The translations under genes and the position numbers were made by a program. From Diploptera punctata (Eukaryota; Arthropoda; Insecta; Blattodea; Blaberidae), in the NCBI GenBank assembly GCA_030220185.1, contig JASPKZ010005703.1:682001-746000 (forward strand): a stretch of DNA of 64,000 nt, written 5' to 3'. Position 1 is the stretch's first letter. Every line of letters begins with the position of its first letter. The notes beneath the pieces were generated by a model. That model was not told the DNA's origin and searched no databases. It worked only from the letters and a program-made list of their open reading frames with translations. Below are positions 20,640-31,147 of the stretch, one piece after another.

Positions 20640-20965
20640 TAGTTTCAACATGATGGGGAGGGGCAGTATATTTTGCTGTGAATGTTGGGGAATGCCTTGA
20701 TGAAAAGTTCAAGCAAATATGGTTTGGTCGTGGTGCTCCTGTTCCCCGACCTGCTCGGTCACCAGATATGCATCCATGGACTATTTCGTCTGAGGTCCGT
20801 GAAGTGTTTCATGTACATGATTCTTGTCGAAATGTGTATGGATCTGGTAGCCAGGATAGTAGCAGATGCTGACGATGTGCGTCAATTTCACGAGATGCTA
20901 TAGCATGTACGACAGTATATGTCGTTGTGAGGTTTGTCGTTATCATGTAAGTGGACATTCTGAAC
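20640..20965 (+). pseudogene. Transposase C-terminal remnant (DD34E-type)
   Basis: One frame reads FGRGAPVPRPARSPDM and the next reads DLVARIVADADDVRQ, followed by a CRCEVCRYHVSGHSEQLL tail. The RSPD block holds the second catalytic Asp region of mariner-like DDE/D transposases, and the ARIV-ADDVR block is typical of the insect members. At least one frameshift separates the parts, and the N-terminal domain is unrecognisable. It is inactive. Confidence 0.65.
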
Positions 20966-21134
20966 AATTGCTTTAAACAGTGTAATTTGGAAATAATTAT
21001 ATTCCTTGTAAACATATACAAATATGGCTCAGTTATACAGAATAAAAATAATGAAATTACTCAGTAAAGAGGACATCAAAAGCATTCAGAAAAACATCCC
21101 TTAACGAATTGTGATTTTGTTTCCGGTAGGATCG

Positions 21135-21510
21135 ATCCTACTTAGTCTTCTTCTTCTTCGTCACGGTTTAGGCATTTTTACTTGCCTCCTCCGGCTCCAA
21201 ATTGTTGCTGTTTCCATTTTTTCTTTGGCCTTCCTAAGCTTCCTCTTCCTCGTGGTGAATAGTTGTATGATGCTTTTCTGTTCTCAGTCATCCTTGCTAA
21301 ATGTTCCTTCCAGTTTATTCTGTATTTCATAATTGTTGTGTTTAATTCCTCTACTTATAGTTACTGTCTTATTTCTGTGTTGTGTTTTTGTCTGTTCTTT
21401 GATATCCTGCTATTGGTCTGAGGAATTTAATTTCAGCACCTTGTATTCCAGCAGATAGTTGTGTTTCGGATCCATAAGTAATAATAGTAATGTCATTGCC
21501 TTGCATAATT
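21135..21510 (-). mobile_element. RTE-8 LINE 3' end relic
   Basis: Minus-strand translation, with many stops, gives GSETQLSAGIQGAEIKFLRPI, then a basic NGNSNNLEPEE-like end and a (GAA)n tail at 21,140-21,155. Only the C-terminal ~110 codons are recognisable. Confidence 0.6.
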
Positions 21511-21554
21511 TCATTATAGAATCCTATTTAGTATACACCGAAAATGATCAAGAC

Positions 21555-21740
21555 AATATAGGCTATACAAGTGATTCAAACTTTACCGAAACTTTCACAA
21601 GTTGTTAAGAGATGTTTTTTCTGAGTGATTTGATGGTCTCCTTACCGAATAATTCCATTGTTTTCATTTTCTATAACATCAACCATCTTAGTATCTGTTT
21701 ACACGGAATATAATTATTTCCAAATGACACTCACTTGTAT
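21555..21740 (-). mobile_element. Inverted 3' end of the DD34E-type transposon
   Basis: Its reverse complement matches 20,980-21,107 and then continues into the terminal inverted repeat missing there (AAACTTTCACAAGTTGTT). It is a second, separately truncated copy or a rearranged end of the first. Confidence 0.7.
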
Positions 21741-21749
21741 TCAGACTCA

Positions 21750-21905
21750 GTAGATACAGACATATCTCCTGCTCCTTCTGCTGATGATAGGGCTAGTGCT
21801 GAAAGGCCTACAGAGAATAAATAATTTATAAAGTTAAGGAGACGGACGTATTAGGTAACAATTTTATAATTTCATATTATAATTGTAATTCTGTGACTAA
21901 TACAT
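21750..21905 (+). repeat. Repeat L copy
   Basis: It shares TCTCCTGCTCCTTCTGCTGA, GAGACGGACGTATTAGGTAA and ATATTATAATTGTAATT with 37,587-37,725. The GATGATGGGACTACTCCCGA-like core in the second copy is the kind of motif I associate with Penelope-like or other retroelement ends. That association is weak inference. Confidence 0.55.
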
Positions 21906-21938
21906 CAACGTAATTTTATCATGAATTTTTTAATGTGG

Positions 21939-21940
<2 letters not shown>

Positions 21941-21987
<47 letters not shown>
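21941..21987. repeat. (TTA)n microsatellite
   Basis: Uninterrupted trinucleotide tract. Confidence 0.95.
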
Positions 21988-21989
<2 letters not shown>

Positions 21990-22744
21990 ATTATATGAAC
22001 GAAGTTTACAGTCTTAATGCTAGAAGAGAACTTATCTAATAAACTGATAACAGATGACAAACTCAGAAAGTTCATCAGATACCAGACCAACTTCCGAACG
22101 ATATCTCTTGTTTTTCTTGTCTATGGCCGGAATGTTTTTATCATATTGTTGATAATAGCTAACGTCAATTTATTTCAAAACCACAAACAAAATATAGACG
22201 GAATGTAGCCTGCCTTACTGATCTTCAGAAGCCTACTCTATAGTTTGAATATAATTTTACTATATAGTAGGCCTATATCATAAACTAAATAACATTTTAA
22301 CATGTAGATGACATTTTAATATCTAAGATCAAATTGGTGTAGAGCTTTTGGGGTTGTATCCAGTACGCCGTGTGTTTATATTGCATTTATCATGTGTATT
22401 CCCTAGAAGATCCCTAATTTAATTTCAGTAATATGCAAAGGTGATCGTGATAAAATGAGTTCCGATATATGCCATTTCTATTTATAATTGCCTTGATGAC
22501 TGAAGAAAACCATGTAAAAGTCTAGTCACGTTTGTCGGTCACGGTAGTTGAACACCGGACATTCGAATACAAATTCCAAACTGCATTGCCAGAGTCTCTC
22601 GTTGAATTGTGGTATTTCATAATATCTGTAAAAAGTGGGCGAAAACAATTACATCAACTAATGCAATTTTACATTAAATATTCGATTCCTGTTTACATCT
22701 GACCCCAAGATTTGCGGGGTCAATCTTACTCATTTGTTTAACCC
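21988..22744. other. Unassigned sequence
   Basis: No gene or shared repeat identified. Confidence 0.4.
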
Positions 22745-23140
22745 TTGTGTCACTCAACGAGACTTATGCGTTCTCTCCAGTCACCACACCAGTACTAATT
22801 TAATTTAGTTACACTTGTTTTCGGATAAATGTCATTGAGTGGCTCGGAGTCAGCGTTCCGCCTCATACTGACATCTAGGAAACCAAGGTAGTACTAGGAT
22901 GGAAAAATCCGGTAAATTTTGCTTAGAGCCTTTTTTATTCAGGCTTATTAAGATCTTTTAGGAGCCTGACAATTTTCAGACTCGTGACCTATGGCTGAAA
23001 GTCCCTCCCAGAGGGCTTGCTCCTGGGATTTCTCCATCCTAACAAAACATTTATTGACCCCAGCTGAATTTGAACCCGCGACCCGCAATCCTCGGTACTA
23101 GAGGCAAGGAGCATAATCACTAGTCCATCGCGACTGACGT
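22745..23140 (-). mobile_element. SINE-F, antisense
   Basis: The tRNA-like head on the minus strand (the TTTGAACCCGCGACC B-box complement near 23,070) is followed by a body shared with 58,676-58,965. Shared blocks are AGCGTTCCGCCTCATA, TGACATCTAGGAAA, AAGGTAGTACTAGG and GTCATTGAGTG. A head-only fragment lies at 27,190-27,285. Confidence 0.75.
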
Positions 23141-23926
23141 AGATTATTTTTATAATACGTACTTTGACAAATGCCTCCATCGCCACGATCAGTATATTAT
23201 TGTTTCAACTTGTCATTCCTTGCAATAATTTGATTGAATATAACGTGTTTCTTGTGCTTTGTTCCCAGTTTATAATGTCGAGTAAAAGGAAAGAAAAATT
23301 AGTACCGAAGAGAAAAAAATTAGTATTGCCGCTTAAAGTAAAAATATAAATGGTTGAACGTTTATACGTGTTGGCGAGTCGTTTGCGTCTATATCACGTT
23401 GTTTTAATGTTAATTAATCAAGAAATCCGAGAGACAAAATAATGAATTCAATCGGGGAATTCACAGCTGAATATCCATCTTATTTGAAATACCTTTTAAA
23501 AGCGGCAAAAAACAGGAAAAAAATTACTAACTAATTTAAGTCCTTGCCTAGACCTGACAGTAATAATTAATATAAATTGTTCAAAATATCTCATTACTTG
23601 ATTTTATTTTGATATTTTTTTATTTTATTTTGGAATAAATGTATACCCATACAAATTACCATTTCATATTCGCGGTTTGTGTATTCGCGGCATACTTGCG
23701 GAACACATCCCCCGTGAATAAGGAGCTTTTACTGTACGTAAAATTCATGGTTAGACCTGTGCCTTTCTTCAGAATGAGTCCCTTAAAGTAAAAACACATT
23801 AAGCCTGAAATAAGAGGACTATATTTGTTGGCCTTTTGACACCCAGTTTTGAATTGTGACACTCATGACTTGGCATGTTAAAGAGCGTAATTAAATAAAA
23901 TACCATATACTATATTAGCTATATGT
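23141..23926. other. Unassigned sequence
   Basis: A lysine-rich short frame at 23,260-23,349 (KRKEKLVPKRKKLV) is compositional. There is no other supported feature. Confidence 0.4.
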
Positions 23927-24290
23927 CCACCGCTGTGGTCTCGCGGTAGCGTGCTGCCTTGTCACGCAGCGGGCCCGAGTTCGATCCCGGTCGGGACAGT
24001 TTTTCAGGGTGAGGATTTTATCGGGGTTTTTCCTCACCTGTAAGACAAATGTCAGGAAAACTTTAAGGCCCAAACGGTCCCCAAAATCATATGGCCATCG
24101 CAATCATCATTCATATTCATCTTAGGTTAAGCTTAGGATTAGGGACTCTCCTGGCGCACCGTTATCATCATCATCATCACCCATCATATCATCGGGGCAA
24201 CGTAACCCCGCCTTCCAGGCGCCCCAACGTCAGAAGTGGGTTACAAGTACGCCATGCCAGGAGAGAAACCAGGAATGTCGAAAGACAAAC
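23927..24290 (+). mobile_element. SINE-A head with tail type 2
   Basis: The first ~170 bp equal SINE-A, including the TTGTCACGCAGC hairpin and AAGACAAATGTCAGGAAAAC. From about 24,115 it switches to tail type 2 (GGGACTCTCCTGGC, ATCATCGGGGCAACG, GGCGCCCCAACGTC and GAATGTCGAAA). It combines the head of one SINE class with the tail used by SINE-B. Confidence 0.9.
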
Positions 24291-24734
24291 CAGGGGCATT
24301 TGAAAAAAAAATTAGTTATTTTGATTGCATATTTAATACCTATCAATCCTTAAATTGTCATCATATGCTGTAGGATTGTATCTTATAAGGGTTATAAGAT
24401 ACATTGGTTTAATTTATGTTCTTCATTCTTCCATTAAAGGTTTAAACCTGTTCTTCCTTGAATTCTTGTTACCTAATCTAAGTCGCCATAACACCGTTTA
24501 CTGGAAACGTCCCTGTTGTCTTCTGTCTGTAAGTAGATTATCCCTTGCAGTTTTGACAATTTTATTGCTGTTAATCCTGCTTATAAGCGCATCCCATTCT
24601 TGTTTCCTCCTAAATACCCATTCCTTAATATGCTATCTTCGACTGCACATGTTTCTCTGATACTTTCACTCCTTTCTCTTCCCATAAAGTTTGTCCCACA
24701 ATTTTACGAAGTATTTTCATTTCTTTATGTAATC
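24291..24734. other. Unassigned; possible further LINE sequence
   Basis: AT-rich. The antisense RTE-9 relic lies just to the right, but I see no matching motifs here. Confidence 0.35.
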
Positions 24735-25105
24735 ATCATCCATACAAGTATTAGGCTGTGTGGCCTCTTATGGCCTCAAGAGGAGTTTTCCAGCGTTTTT
24801 TTGGACGTCCCAGCGACCTTTTGCCTCGGGGGCAGTGACGAAGCATGGCTTTTTTAATTCTATGAGACGGCATTCGTTGAAGATGGGCTTTCCAGTTGTT
24901 CTGGTAGTTTTGTATATGGTGAAGAATGGGTTCTACATCCAACTCTTCCATAATTTCCTCATTTTGTTATGGTCCCACTTAATATAGCCTGCTGTACGGC
25001 GCATAAATCGCATATTATTTGCTGTTATTCGGCCGTATTGTCCATGCTTCACTACCATATCTTAATACTGGTCTTGCGAGAACCTTATAAAGCCGTAATC
25101 TTGTG
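24735..25105 (-). mobile_element. RTE-9 LINE 3' end relic
   Basis: The minus-strand frame reads EELDVEPILHHIQNYQNNWKAH, HLQRMPSHRIKKAMLRHCPRG and KRSLGRPKKRWKTPL. Upstream GLYKVLARPVLRYGSEAW lies in other frames. The LINE 3' end includes a GAGGCCACACAGCC block like that of RTE-5 and of the fragment at 47,329. It is inactive. Confidence 0.75.
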
Positions 25106-25519
25106 TTCTTCTATACTAAGATGGTTTCATTATACTGTTAATTCTTTATGTAATATTTTTAATAAATCAATAGAAAAAACGAATGAGTAGAAATTACTTT
25201 TTATATGTTAAATTTCATAATATACCCTGCTAACTCACAGTTTGCATGATTCAGTTTTCACTCCGGTCGGACACATTGAAATAACAGACACGAAAAAATA
25301 GAGTTTCGCCAATTTAATATTTAGATCAGTTGGTTTATAGCTGTTATAGCTGTTACTCATAATTTATATCCAATATCGTTGCACCCGACAACGGAAGGAT
25401 ATTTTATTAATGCGTTATTACTAATCGAAGACGTTCGCGCTACTGTCGGACTTCTCCAGCTCCATAACTCTATATTTTAACATTTAAACTTAATAATAGG
25501 TTTGCTAATATGCCGATTA
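25106..25519. other. Unassigned sequence
   Basis: No supported feature. Confidence 0.4.
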
Positions 25520-26300
25520 ATTTTTTTAAAACAAAATTTAATTGTATTAAACCAATGGTAACATATGGAGCAGAAACCTGGTGTTTGTTAAGGAGTGATG
25601 AACTTAGAATTGCAGCATGGGATAGGATGATAAAGTAAAGTAAAGTGATCCCACTACAGGCCTCAGGAGGCCCTTGGGGTAGTAGGAGGTTAAGGCTCCC
25701 ACTTTTTCTAGACAATCGGCACTTTATGTCAGCCGGGTTGTCAGCCCTGCGTGACGGCCGCCTTTAACTCCAGAACAAGCATCTGGTACTCATTTCCGTT
25801 AGAGGCTGAGTCGACCCCAGGGCCATAGTGCCGCTAGAGGGTTTGGGTCAGTTTAAAAATCCTGACCCCAACGGGACTTGAACCCTCGACCCCCCGGCTT
25901 GTAGCTCAGTGACTTAACCACTACGCTACGGCGTGCCCCGGGATAGGATGATAACGCGAAGGATTTATGGACCTAAATATGAAAATGGAGGATGTAAAAT
26001 TAGAACTAATGGAGAACTCTACGAATTTTATAGAAGTCCCCAAATTACGGGAACAATTAAAAGTACAAGACTTAGATGGGCGGAACATGTGGAAAAGAGT
26101 CAGGAGGGGACCATACTATATAAAAATAAGCAAAGGGAAATCAGATGGAAGAAGATGCGTGGGAAGACCGAGAAAGAAATTATTGGAGAACATAAATGAG
26201 GATATGAGGGAGTTGGAAATAAGAGGATGGAGAAGAAAGATGCTAGATCAAAGAGAACAGGCTTTGATAGTACAGCAAGGCTGTGGCCCTATATAGACCA
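25520..26300 (+). mobile_element. RTE-11 LINE 3' relic split by SINE-C
   Basis: Left of the SINE the frame reads FKTKFNCIKPMVTYGAETWC and DELRIAAWDRMI. Right of it the same frame resumes TRRIYGPKYENGGCKIRTN, ELYEFYRSPQITGTIKSTRL and RWAEHVEKS. One frameshift then moves to GRPRKKLLENINEDMREL and GWRRKMLDQREQ. The two halves join in frame if the SINE and one TSD copy are removed. Confidence 0.85.
25634..25939 (-). mobile_element. SINE-C with 15-bp TSD, inside RTE-11
   Basis: Flanked by identical GGGATAGGATGATAA at 25,619-25,633 and 25,940-25,954. The (CTTTA)n-like tail lies at the left, and the full head, including an outer GGGCACGCCGTAGCG end, lies at the right. The head is longer than at 14,634, so this copy defines the family 5' end. 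The perfect TSD indicates a fairly recent insertion. Confidence 0.95.
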
Positions 26301-26677
26301 TAACGCCATGGACATAGATGTAGTTATCTTTCAATTAAAAAGTGAAGTTATAATATCTCGAAAACTGTACGACTTAAAAGCATGGGACTTTCTTTGTTAT
26401 GAAAGTAAAAATGAGATATTTTTCTAGAAGATATCCCCGACAGTCAAATTTACATAGCCTCTGCGAGTCCAAGAAATAATCCTTATTGCCATGAAATAAT
26501 CTGCTCACTGAAGAGTTTAGCCAACGTTACTACAGTAAAATGTTTTCAAACTTGATGAGACTGGTGTATTAACGAACCTGTGGCATATGTGTCTTCTTAG
26601 AAATCTGAGACATCCTCCAATCTTATAATGTTTGTTCCTTGGCTTTTCATTAACATCTGTGAATAAAATCTTCGGCA
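26301..26677. other. Unassigned sequence
   Basis: No supported feature. Confidence 0.4.
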
Positions 26678-26995
26678 GTTTCACGGCGCAAGCGGTTAGA
26701 CGCTCGCCTCTCTCCGCTGGGATCCCGAGATCGAGTCTCGGTCACTCCACGTGGGTTTCGTGGTGGACGAAACGGAGCTTGGGCAGGTTTTCCTCGGAGT
26801 TTTCTCCCGTTTTCCCCATGCCAAAATTTCGTTCCACCATTTCTCCATACTCATCTCATTTCGTTCATTTGCCCCCGTGATGGTGCGTCGGACGTGGTCG
26901 GCAGGCATCCTTGTCATTCATAGACCTCTCTATAGGGGGATCGTCTCATTTCATCCCTCGACCCGACCCTGAGTTGGACACGAGTTGAGATAATT
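26678..26995 (+). mobile_element. SINE-H, tRNA-derived
   Basis: The head CACGGCGCAAGCGGTTAGAC (A box) and GAGATCGAGTCTCGGTC (B box) lie in tRNA spacing. The long body is unusually GC-rich for this window (GTGGTGCGTCGGACG-like and CCTCGACCCGACCCTGAGTT). It is single copy here. The open frames across it are not genes. Confidence 0.65.
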
Positions 26996-27189
26996 TTATA
27001 TTTATTTTATAATAAAATCTTTATAAGTGTTCTAGCATCAGTACTTCTACAGCAACTAAGCGTTGTTCTATGAATCGTTTCATTTTCTTGGTTTTTTATC
27101 TCTAACTTAACATTTTTGTTCAGAGGTTTGAGGTGTTGTACAATTACGGAACGGTCCTGCTTTACTTCCATCTCGATGAAAAGAATTAA

Positions 27190-27285
27190 TAATTTTTAGG
27201 GCCTGAAAAAATACATCGGCCCCAACTGAATTTGAACCCACGAATGTCGTATCTGGAGCAGCCTCCAAAGCACCCTTCTTCTTGT
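27190..27285 (-). repeat. SINE-F head fragment
   Basis: CCCCAACTGAATTTGAACCC and the following block match the minus-strand tRNA-like head of SINE-F at 23,050-23,130. The body is missing. Confidence 0.5.
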
Positions 27286-27440
27286 ATATTGTAAGCCCAT
27301 GTTTCCCTTTAAGAGATTTAGGCACTTCACTAAATTCAATTCTAACAAAAACAACTTTTTTTGGTTCATTCCATTACATCCTAAGGCCTATAGTTAGATA
27401 ATTTTACCTTTACTTTACTTATATTTTTTTAGGGTCTGAG

Positions 27441-27546
27441 GGTCAGTTTTACCAACAGAGGTAACTGTATTATGCCAGTTTTCCCATATAAAATACATAG
27501 TTTAAACTGGCGTAATACAGTTGCCTCTGTTGGCGAAACCGATCCT
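27441..27546. mobile_element. Short palindromic MITE (family M1)
   Basis: Left arm 27,441-27,483 (GGTCAGTTTTACCAACAGAG onward) and right arm 27,503-27,546 are near reverse complements around a ~19-bp loop. A second copy is at 30,153-30,254. Non-coding. Confidence 0.85.
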
Positions 27547-27737
27547 TAGTAGTAAACTGGGGGGGGGGGCAGAGACTAATTGGGATTTCCAGATTTCTGA
27601 TCTGGTCAAAAACCCTGATGGAACTGATATTTAACCGCAGGGTCTAACTTGGCCAAATCCACTCTCTTCTACATCAAGTCGCCTCCCCCCCGGGACCTTC
27701 TTAAGGTATTTTAAGATTTTAAGATGCAAAAGAGAAA
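27547..27737. other. Unassigned, with a G10 run
   Basis: A poly-G run lies near 27,559-27,569. Otherwise anonymous. Confidence 0.4.
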
Positions 27738-27925
27738 GTGGTGTATGGAAAGAAACGGAAGCTAGCGCACCTATATATCTCTAGTAAAGCTGCAAACATG
27801 ACATGATGAGACTTTTCACGGTATGCGGTTAGAAAAAGGAATAAATTACTGAGTTAAGGAAAGAATGGACAATGCTGAGTTTGCAGTGAACGACCTGCTC
27901 TTGGGCAGAACACTATGTATGTAAA
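27738..27925 (+). mobile_element. SINE-A tail-1 fragment with internal insertion
   Basis: GTGTATGGAAAGAAACGGAAGC, CTCTAGTAAAGCTGCAAACAT and GACCTGCTCTTGGGCAGAA are collinear with the SINE-A 3' half. An extra ~60-bp segment splits them. The head is absent. Confidence 0.6.
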
Positions 27926-28075
27926 CTTTACACACAGCTTTGGTCTCGGTCGTAGTGGCCCGGAATTCGATTCTCGGTTAGAAAAAATGTCCTGGGTAAG
28001 AATTCTTCGAGGTGTTTTCCTCATCAGTTAGACAAATGATGGAAAACTTAAAGATCATCATAATCATCCCGTTAT
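27926..28075 (+). mobile_element. Divergent SINE-A head and body
   Basis: GCTTTGGTCTCGGTCGTAGT and GGAATTCGATTCTCGG resemble the SINE-A head with the anticodon arm deleted. They are followed by TAGACAAATGATGGAAAAC. It is the most diverged head in the window, so probably an old subfamily. Confidence 0.5.
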
Positions 28076-28224
28076 ATTCGCCTTTATGAATAAATTGTTT
28101 GTCTGATCATGGCATTGACCTGATTACTAGTCGAGGAGTCCTTACATGTCCTTTATCATTAAAAAAGTTATAAAAATAAATGAATAGTTAAAAAATGTGA
28201 AATTACATGATAAAGTCACTATGT

Positions 28225-28553
28225 CCACCGCTGTGGTCTCGAGGTACCGTGCTGTCTTGTCACGTAGCGGGTCCGTGTTCGATTCCCGGTCGGGACAGGC
28301 TCCTGGTGAAGTTTTTTCGGGGTTTTCCTCACCTTTAAGACAAATGTCAGGAAGCTTAGGGCCCAACGGTCTCCGAAAAGCATCCGGCCATCATCATTAT
28401 CGTTAACATTATCATCCTTCACTGGTGTGGAAAGCAACATGAAGCTACTGCACTTGTAATTCCCTAGTAAAGCTGCAAAGCATAGCATGAAAATGTTATG
28501 ATTGCAGTGAAAGACCTGGCCTCGGGCAGAATTACTACAGAATGTCATTATAA
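28225..28553 (+). mobile_element. SINE-A, full length, tail type 1
   Basis: Starts CCACCGCTGTGGTCTCGAGG and keeps the GTTCGATTCCCGGTCGG B-box region, AAGACAAATGTCAGGAAGC and the CTTCACTGGTGTGGAAAGC block. It ends near the GCAGAATTACTACAGAATG terminus. It carries a few substitutions compared with 42,333. Confidence 0.9.
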
Positions 28554-29236
28554 TTGGACAAAAAATTGGCATTCGTTACAATATTAAAGAACTTTTTTTA
28601 TAATACACTTTACAGATGTGAATATAATTAATTTTGGCCTTCAATGCGTAAGCTCATTAATTGAAAATATGCTTCCAATGTAGAGAAACGAAAGGAGAAT
28701 AGCAGTTCAACACGGGTCGCAAGCAATTCTCTCTTTTATCGTAATGTGAGATTTAGTTTAAATTTGAAAATTGTTATAAATTTCGGATGTATAAGGTATG
28801 AAATATTTTTTAAAAAATACGTCAAATGCTATGTTTATTAGAATGGAAAGTTAAAGAGTCCCAGCCGCTGGTCACTAGTTATCAAATTCTTAGATTACAA
28901 ATAATATCACTTTATTTTGAAGTACAATCACTGTTAAGAAATTAAGGATATTAAGACTGGGACTTGGAGTTCGAGTCCCGGCACGTCCTCAGGGAAGAGA
29001 TGAGACAAAAGATGCACAATCACTCATGAACAAAAGCATCAGGCATCTCGCACGAATGGCCGTCAGAATATATGCACCATCCAAGTGGAATTAACTCTCT
29101 CACTCTCTCTCCCACTATTTATTCCCGTCATCTAGAGAGTGAGAGAGAGAGAGAGGGACTTCCATATCCACGGGCTAAAATTCATTTCCTGCAGCACCAA
29201 ACCTTCTTCCCTCTCCTACGAGCTACATAAGCAAAG
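28554..29236. other. Mostly unassigned; tRNA-like B box near 28,965
   Basis: TGGAGTTCGAGTCCCGGCAC at about 28,966 looks like a T arm but has no clear D arm before it. A (CT)n/(GA)n inverted pair lies at 29,095-29,157. There is no gene. Confidence 0.35.
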
Positions 29237-29356
29237 ATGGCGGATCAAGCTTCGCCCGGTAGTCAGAAAGAGAAAACGGACATGAGCAAACGAAAATGGA
29301 AATCTCTATATATTCCAGAACCCAAATCCGAGCACAGGAAACTAGCAGCTAGATGA
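29237..29356 (+). CDS. Candidate 39-codon ORF, status unknown
   Basis: An ATG in good initiation context (GCAAAGATGGCGG) opens MADQASPGSQKEKTDMSKRK, followed by a basic, aromatic stretch and a stop. The composition is less AT-biased than the surroundings. I recognise no family. It could be a first exon, a small protein or chance. No splice donor is obvious inside it, and no continuation can be shown. Confidence 0.15.
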   Translation: MADQASPGSQKEKTDMSKRKWKSLYIPEPKSEHRKLAAR

Positions 29357-30152
29357 TGCGAAGAGGGGGGGAAATGACAAACAAAAGGCAGAGAAACGCT
29401 TTCTGTATCTGTAAATTTCGTCTTCCACCAAAATATATACATACGTTGTCGTAACAATGAAGTATAACAAAGCACTGTCTTTTAACCGTAGCCTACTATA
29501 TAAACACGGAAAAACAATATCCGCTATTTTGTTTTCGCTCAGCTTTTCTGGAGAAGCTTTATCTTCGCAATGATGATTTATAATGAGTTATAAACGCTGG
29601 CGAGAGAAATTCACGTTCAAATTAGGGGACGGAGTAATATACATTCCCTGGCAACTAAATCTGTTTTATTTTTATTGTTACAGGATCGATACAATAATTT
29701 CTAGTTACTGGGAACTTTTACTACAGCATAATCTCAAAGTATCTCTGCAATAATGTAATATATTAATAACGGTGACAATAAGCCCTTATAATTGCAATTA
29801 AGGGAATCGAAGTCGGTGAAAGTAATTTGGTGAGATCAAGATTTTAACACTTTGTGCAATTTCTCTCTTGTTAAGGCAAATATTGGATTTAAATTCCATT
29901 ACCAGGACAATAGGCCCTAGCATGTATTATTTCATTTTTTTAAATTAGAAATGACATTTTAACCATGTTAGAAGCCAATGTCCCTTAAACAAGTCAATTA
30001 TCCTTAGACGGGATTTAAGCCGGTATTCAAGAACGAAGCTCTCTAGGCCATGCCATCTGCGTCTTCTTTAAGCTGAGTCTCTCTTTTTCATTTGTTCCCG
30101 ATTTTTTAAAATCTTGTTAGCACATGATGTTGAATAGAGTTAGCCAGTTAGA
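29357..30152. other. Unassigned sequence
   Basis: No supported gene, tRNA-like head or shared repeat. Confidence 0.4.
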
Positions 30153-30254
30153 GTCGGTTTCACCAAGAGAGGTAACTGTATTACGCGAGTTTTCCCCGTG
30201 TATTGCATAGCTTAAACTGGCGTAATACAGTTACCTATGTTGGTGAAACTGACC
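30153..30254. mobile_element. Short palindromic MITE (family M1), second copy
   Basis: Arms 30,153-30,193 and 30,213-30,254 mirror each other and match the copy at 27,441. TTAGAG occurs at both outer edges (left, overlapping the first base of the arm; right, 30,256-30,261), which may be the target duplication or part of the end. Confidence 0.85.
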
Positions 30255-30261
30255 CTTAGAG

Positions 30262-31147
30262 TAGGTTCTGCATGACCCACATGGAGAGACGGGCTGAGAG
30301 TCGCTCTCCGCGGAAAGCTTGGTTCTTGAAAACCAACCTTAAAGTTAAATGTTTATCTCACTGTTATTTTAAAATCGAAATAGAAAGAATATTTATGACA
30401 TATGTAAGGCTATCAAATATATTTAAAATTATTTTGAGCTATAACATATTTATCTCGGAAGAACATATCAGTTAAATGTTAAAATACACTGTAAATAAAA
30501 AGTAAATTTAAAGAAATACAAATATGAAAATATAACCGTCAATATTGAGCAGAGTCAAGAGATTGAGAGAGGAGATCTAAAGAAAGAAGAGAGTTTAATG
30601 CGAATATTAGGTGAGGACGGCGGGCGCTGTTGGAGGTCCTGGGTTTGGTGGCGGCGAGGCGAGACGAAGCGTAGCACGGTAGCAGTCTGATGATCACCAT
30701 CAGGCACACACTACCGTTACTACTGGCACACGTGACAACACGACTTCTGGCGCCCAAATATCTCCAAAATCAACACACGCAGAGACCAAGGTCACAATCT
30801 CACATAAAAACCAACTATAACGAAGGACATAGTATTACATTTAATAATTCACGTAATTATACACTCAGGAAGGCATGAATGTTACATTAATAAAGTATAC
30901 ATAACGTAGATATGTCTACGTTTATTTAATGCTAACTCCAAGTCCAGTACTTCACGGTCCCTCAATCGGTCATGTTTACCGAAATTCATCGATTCAAACC
31001 CGTCGCGGACAATAGATTTGAACTTCATGGCATGACAACCTAGAGTCCCTTGGTCTACCAAACAGCTGCGGTCTCACAACCACCCATATTATTTACAGAG
31101 ATCATCCAGGCAGTATAAGGGTGACATGTTATCACATATCAGTATAT
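30262..31147. other. Unassigned, includes a CpG-richer segment
   Basis: 30,600-30,760 is markedly richer in G+C and CpG (GGACGGCGGGCGCTG). It holds a 72-codon minus-strand frame with no recognisable domain. A degenerate tRNA-like SINE-G head may lie at about 30,950-31,010. No gene can be defended. Confidence 0.3.

Larger units (their letters stand above)
19735..21107 (+). mobile_element. Decayed Tc1/mariner-type (DD34E) transposon with SINE-C insertion
   Basis: The left end, GTGATTCCAAACCATACCG, is mirrored by the right-end type seen in inverted form at 21,555-21,740. A degenerate transposase lies at 20,640-20,965. SINE-C interrupts the 5' non-coding part. The right terminus is lost at about 21,107, where other repeats begin. 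This is a class II element. The exact subfamily is uncertain. Confidence 0.6.

Noticed and set aside
30539..30757. 72-codon minus frame in CpG-rich DNA as a host exon
   Set aside because: There is no recognisable domain or splice context, and the frame crosses a composition shift. Kept only as a note on the CpG-rich segment.
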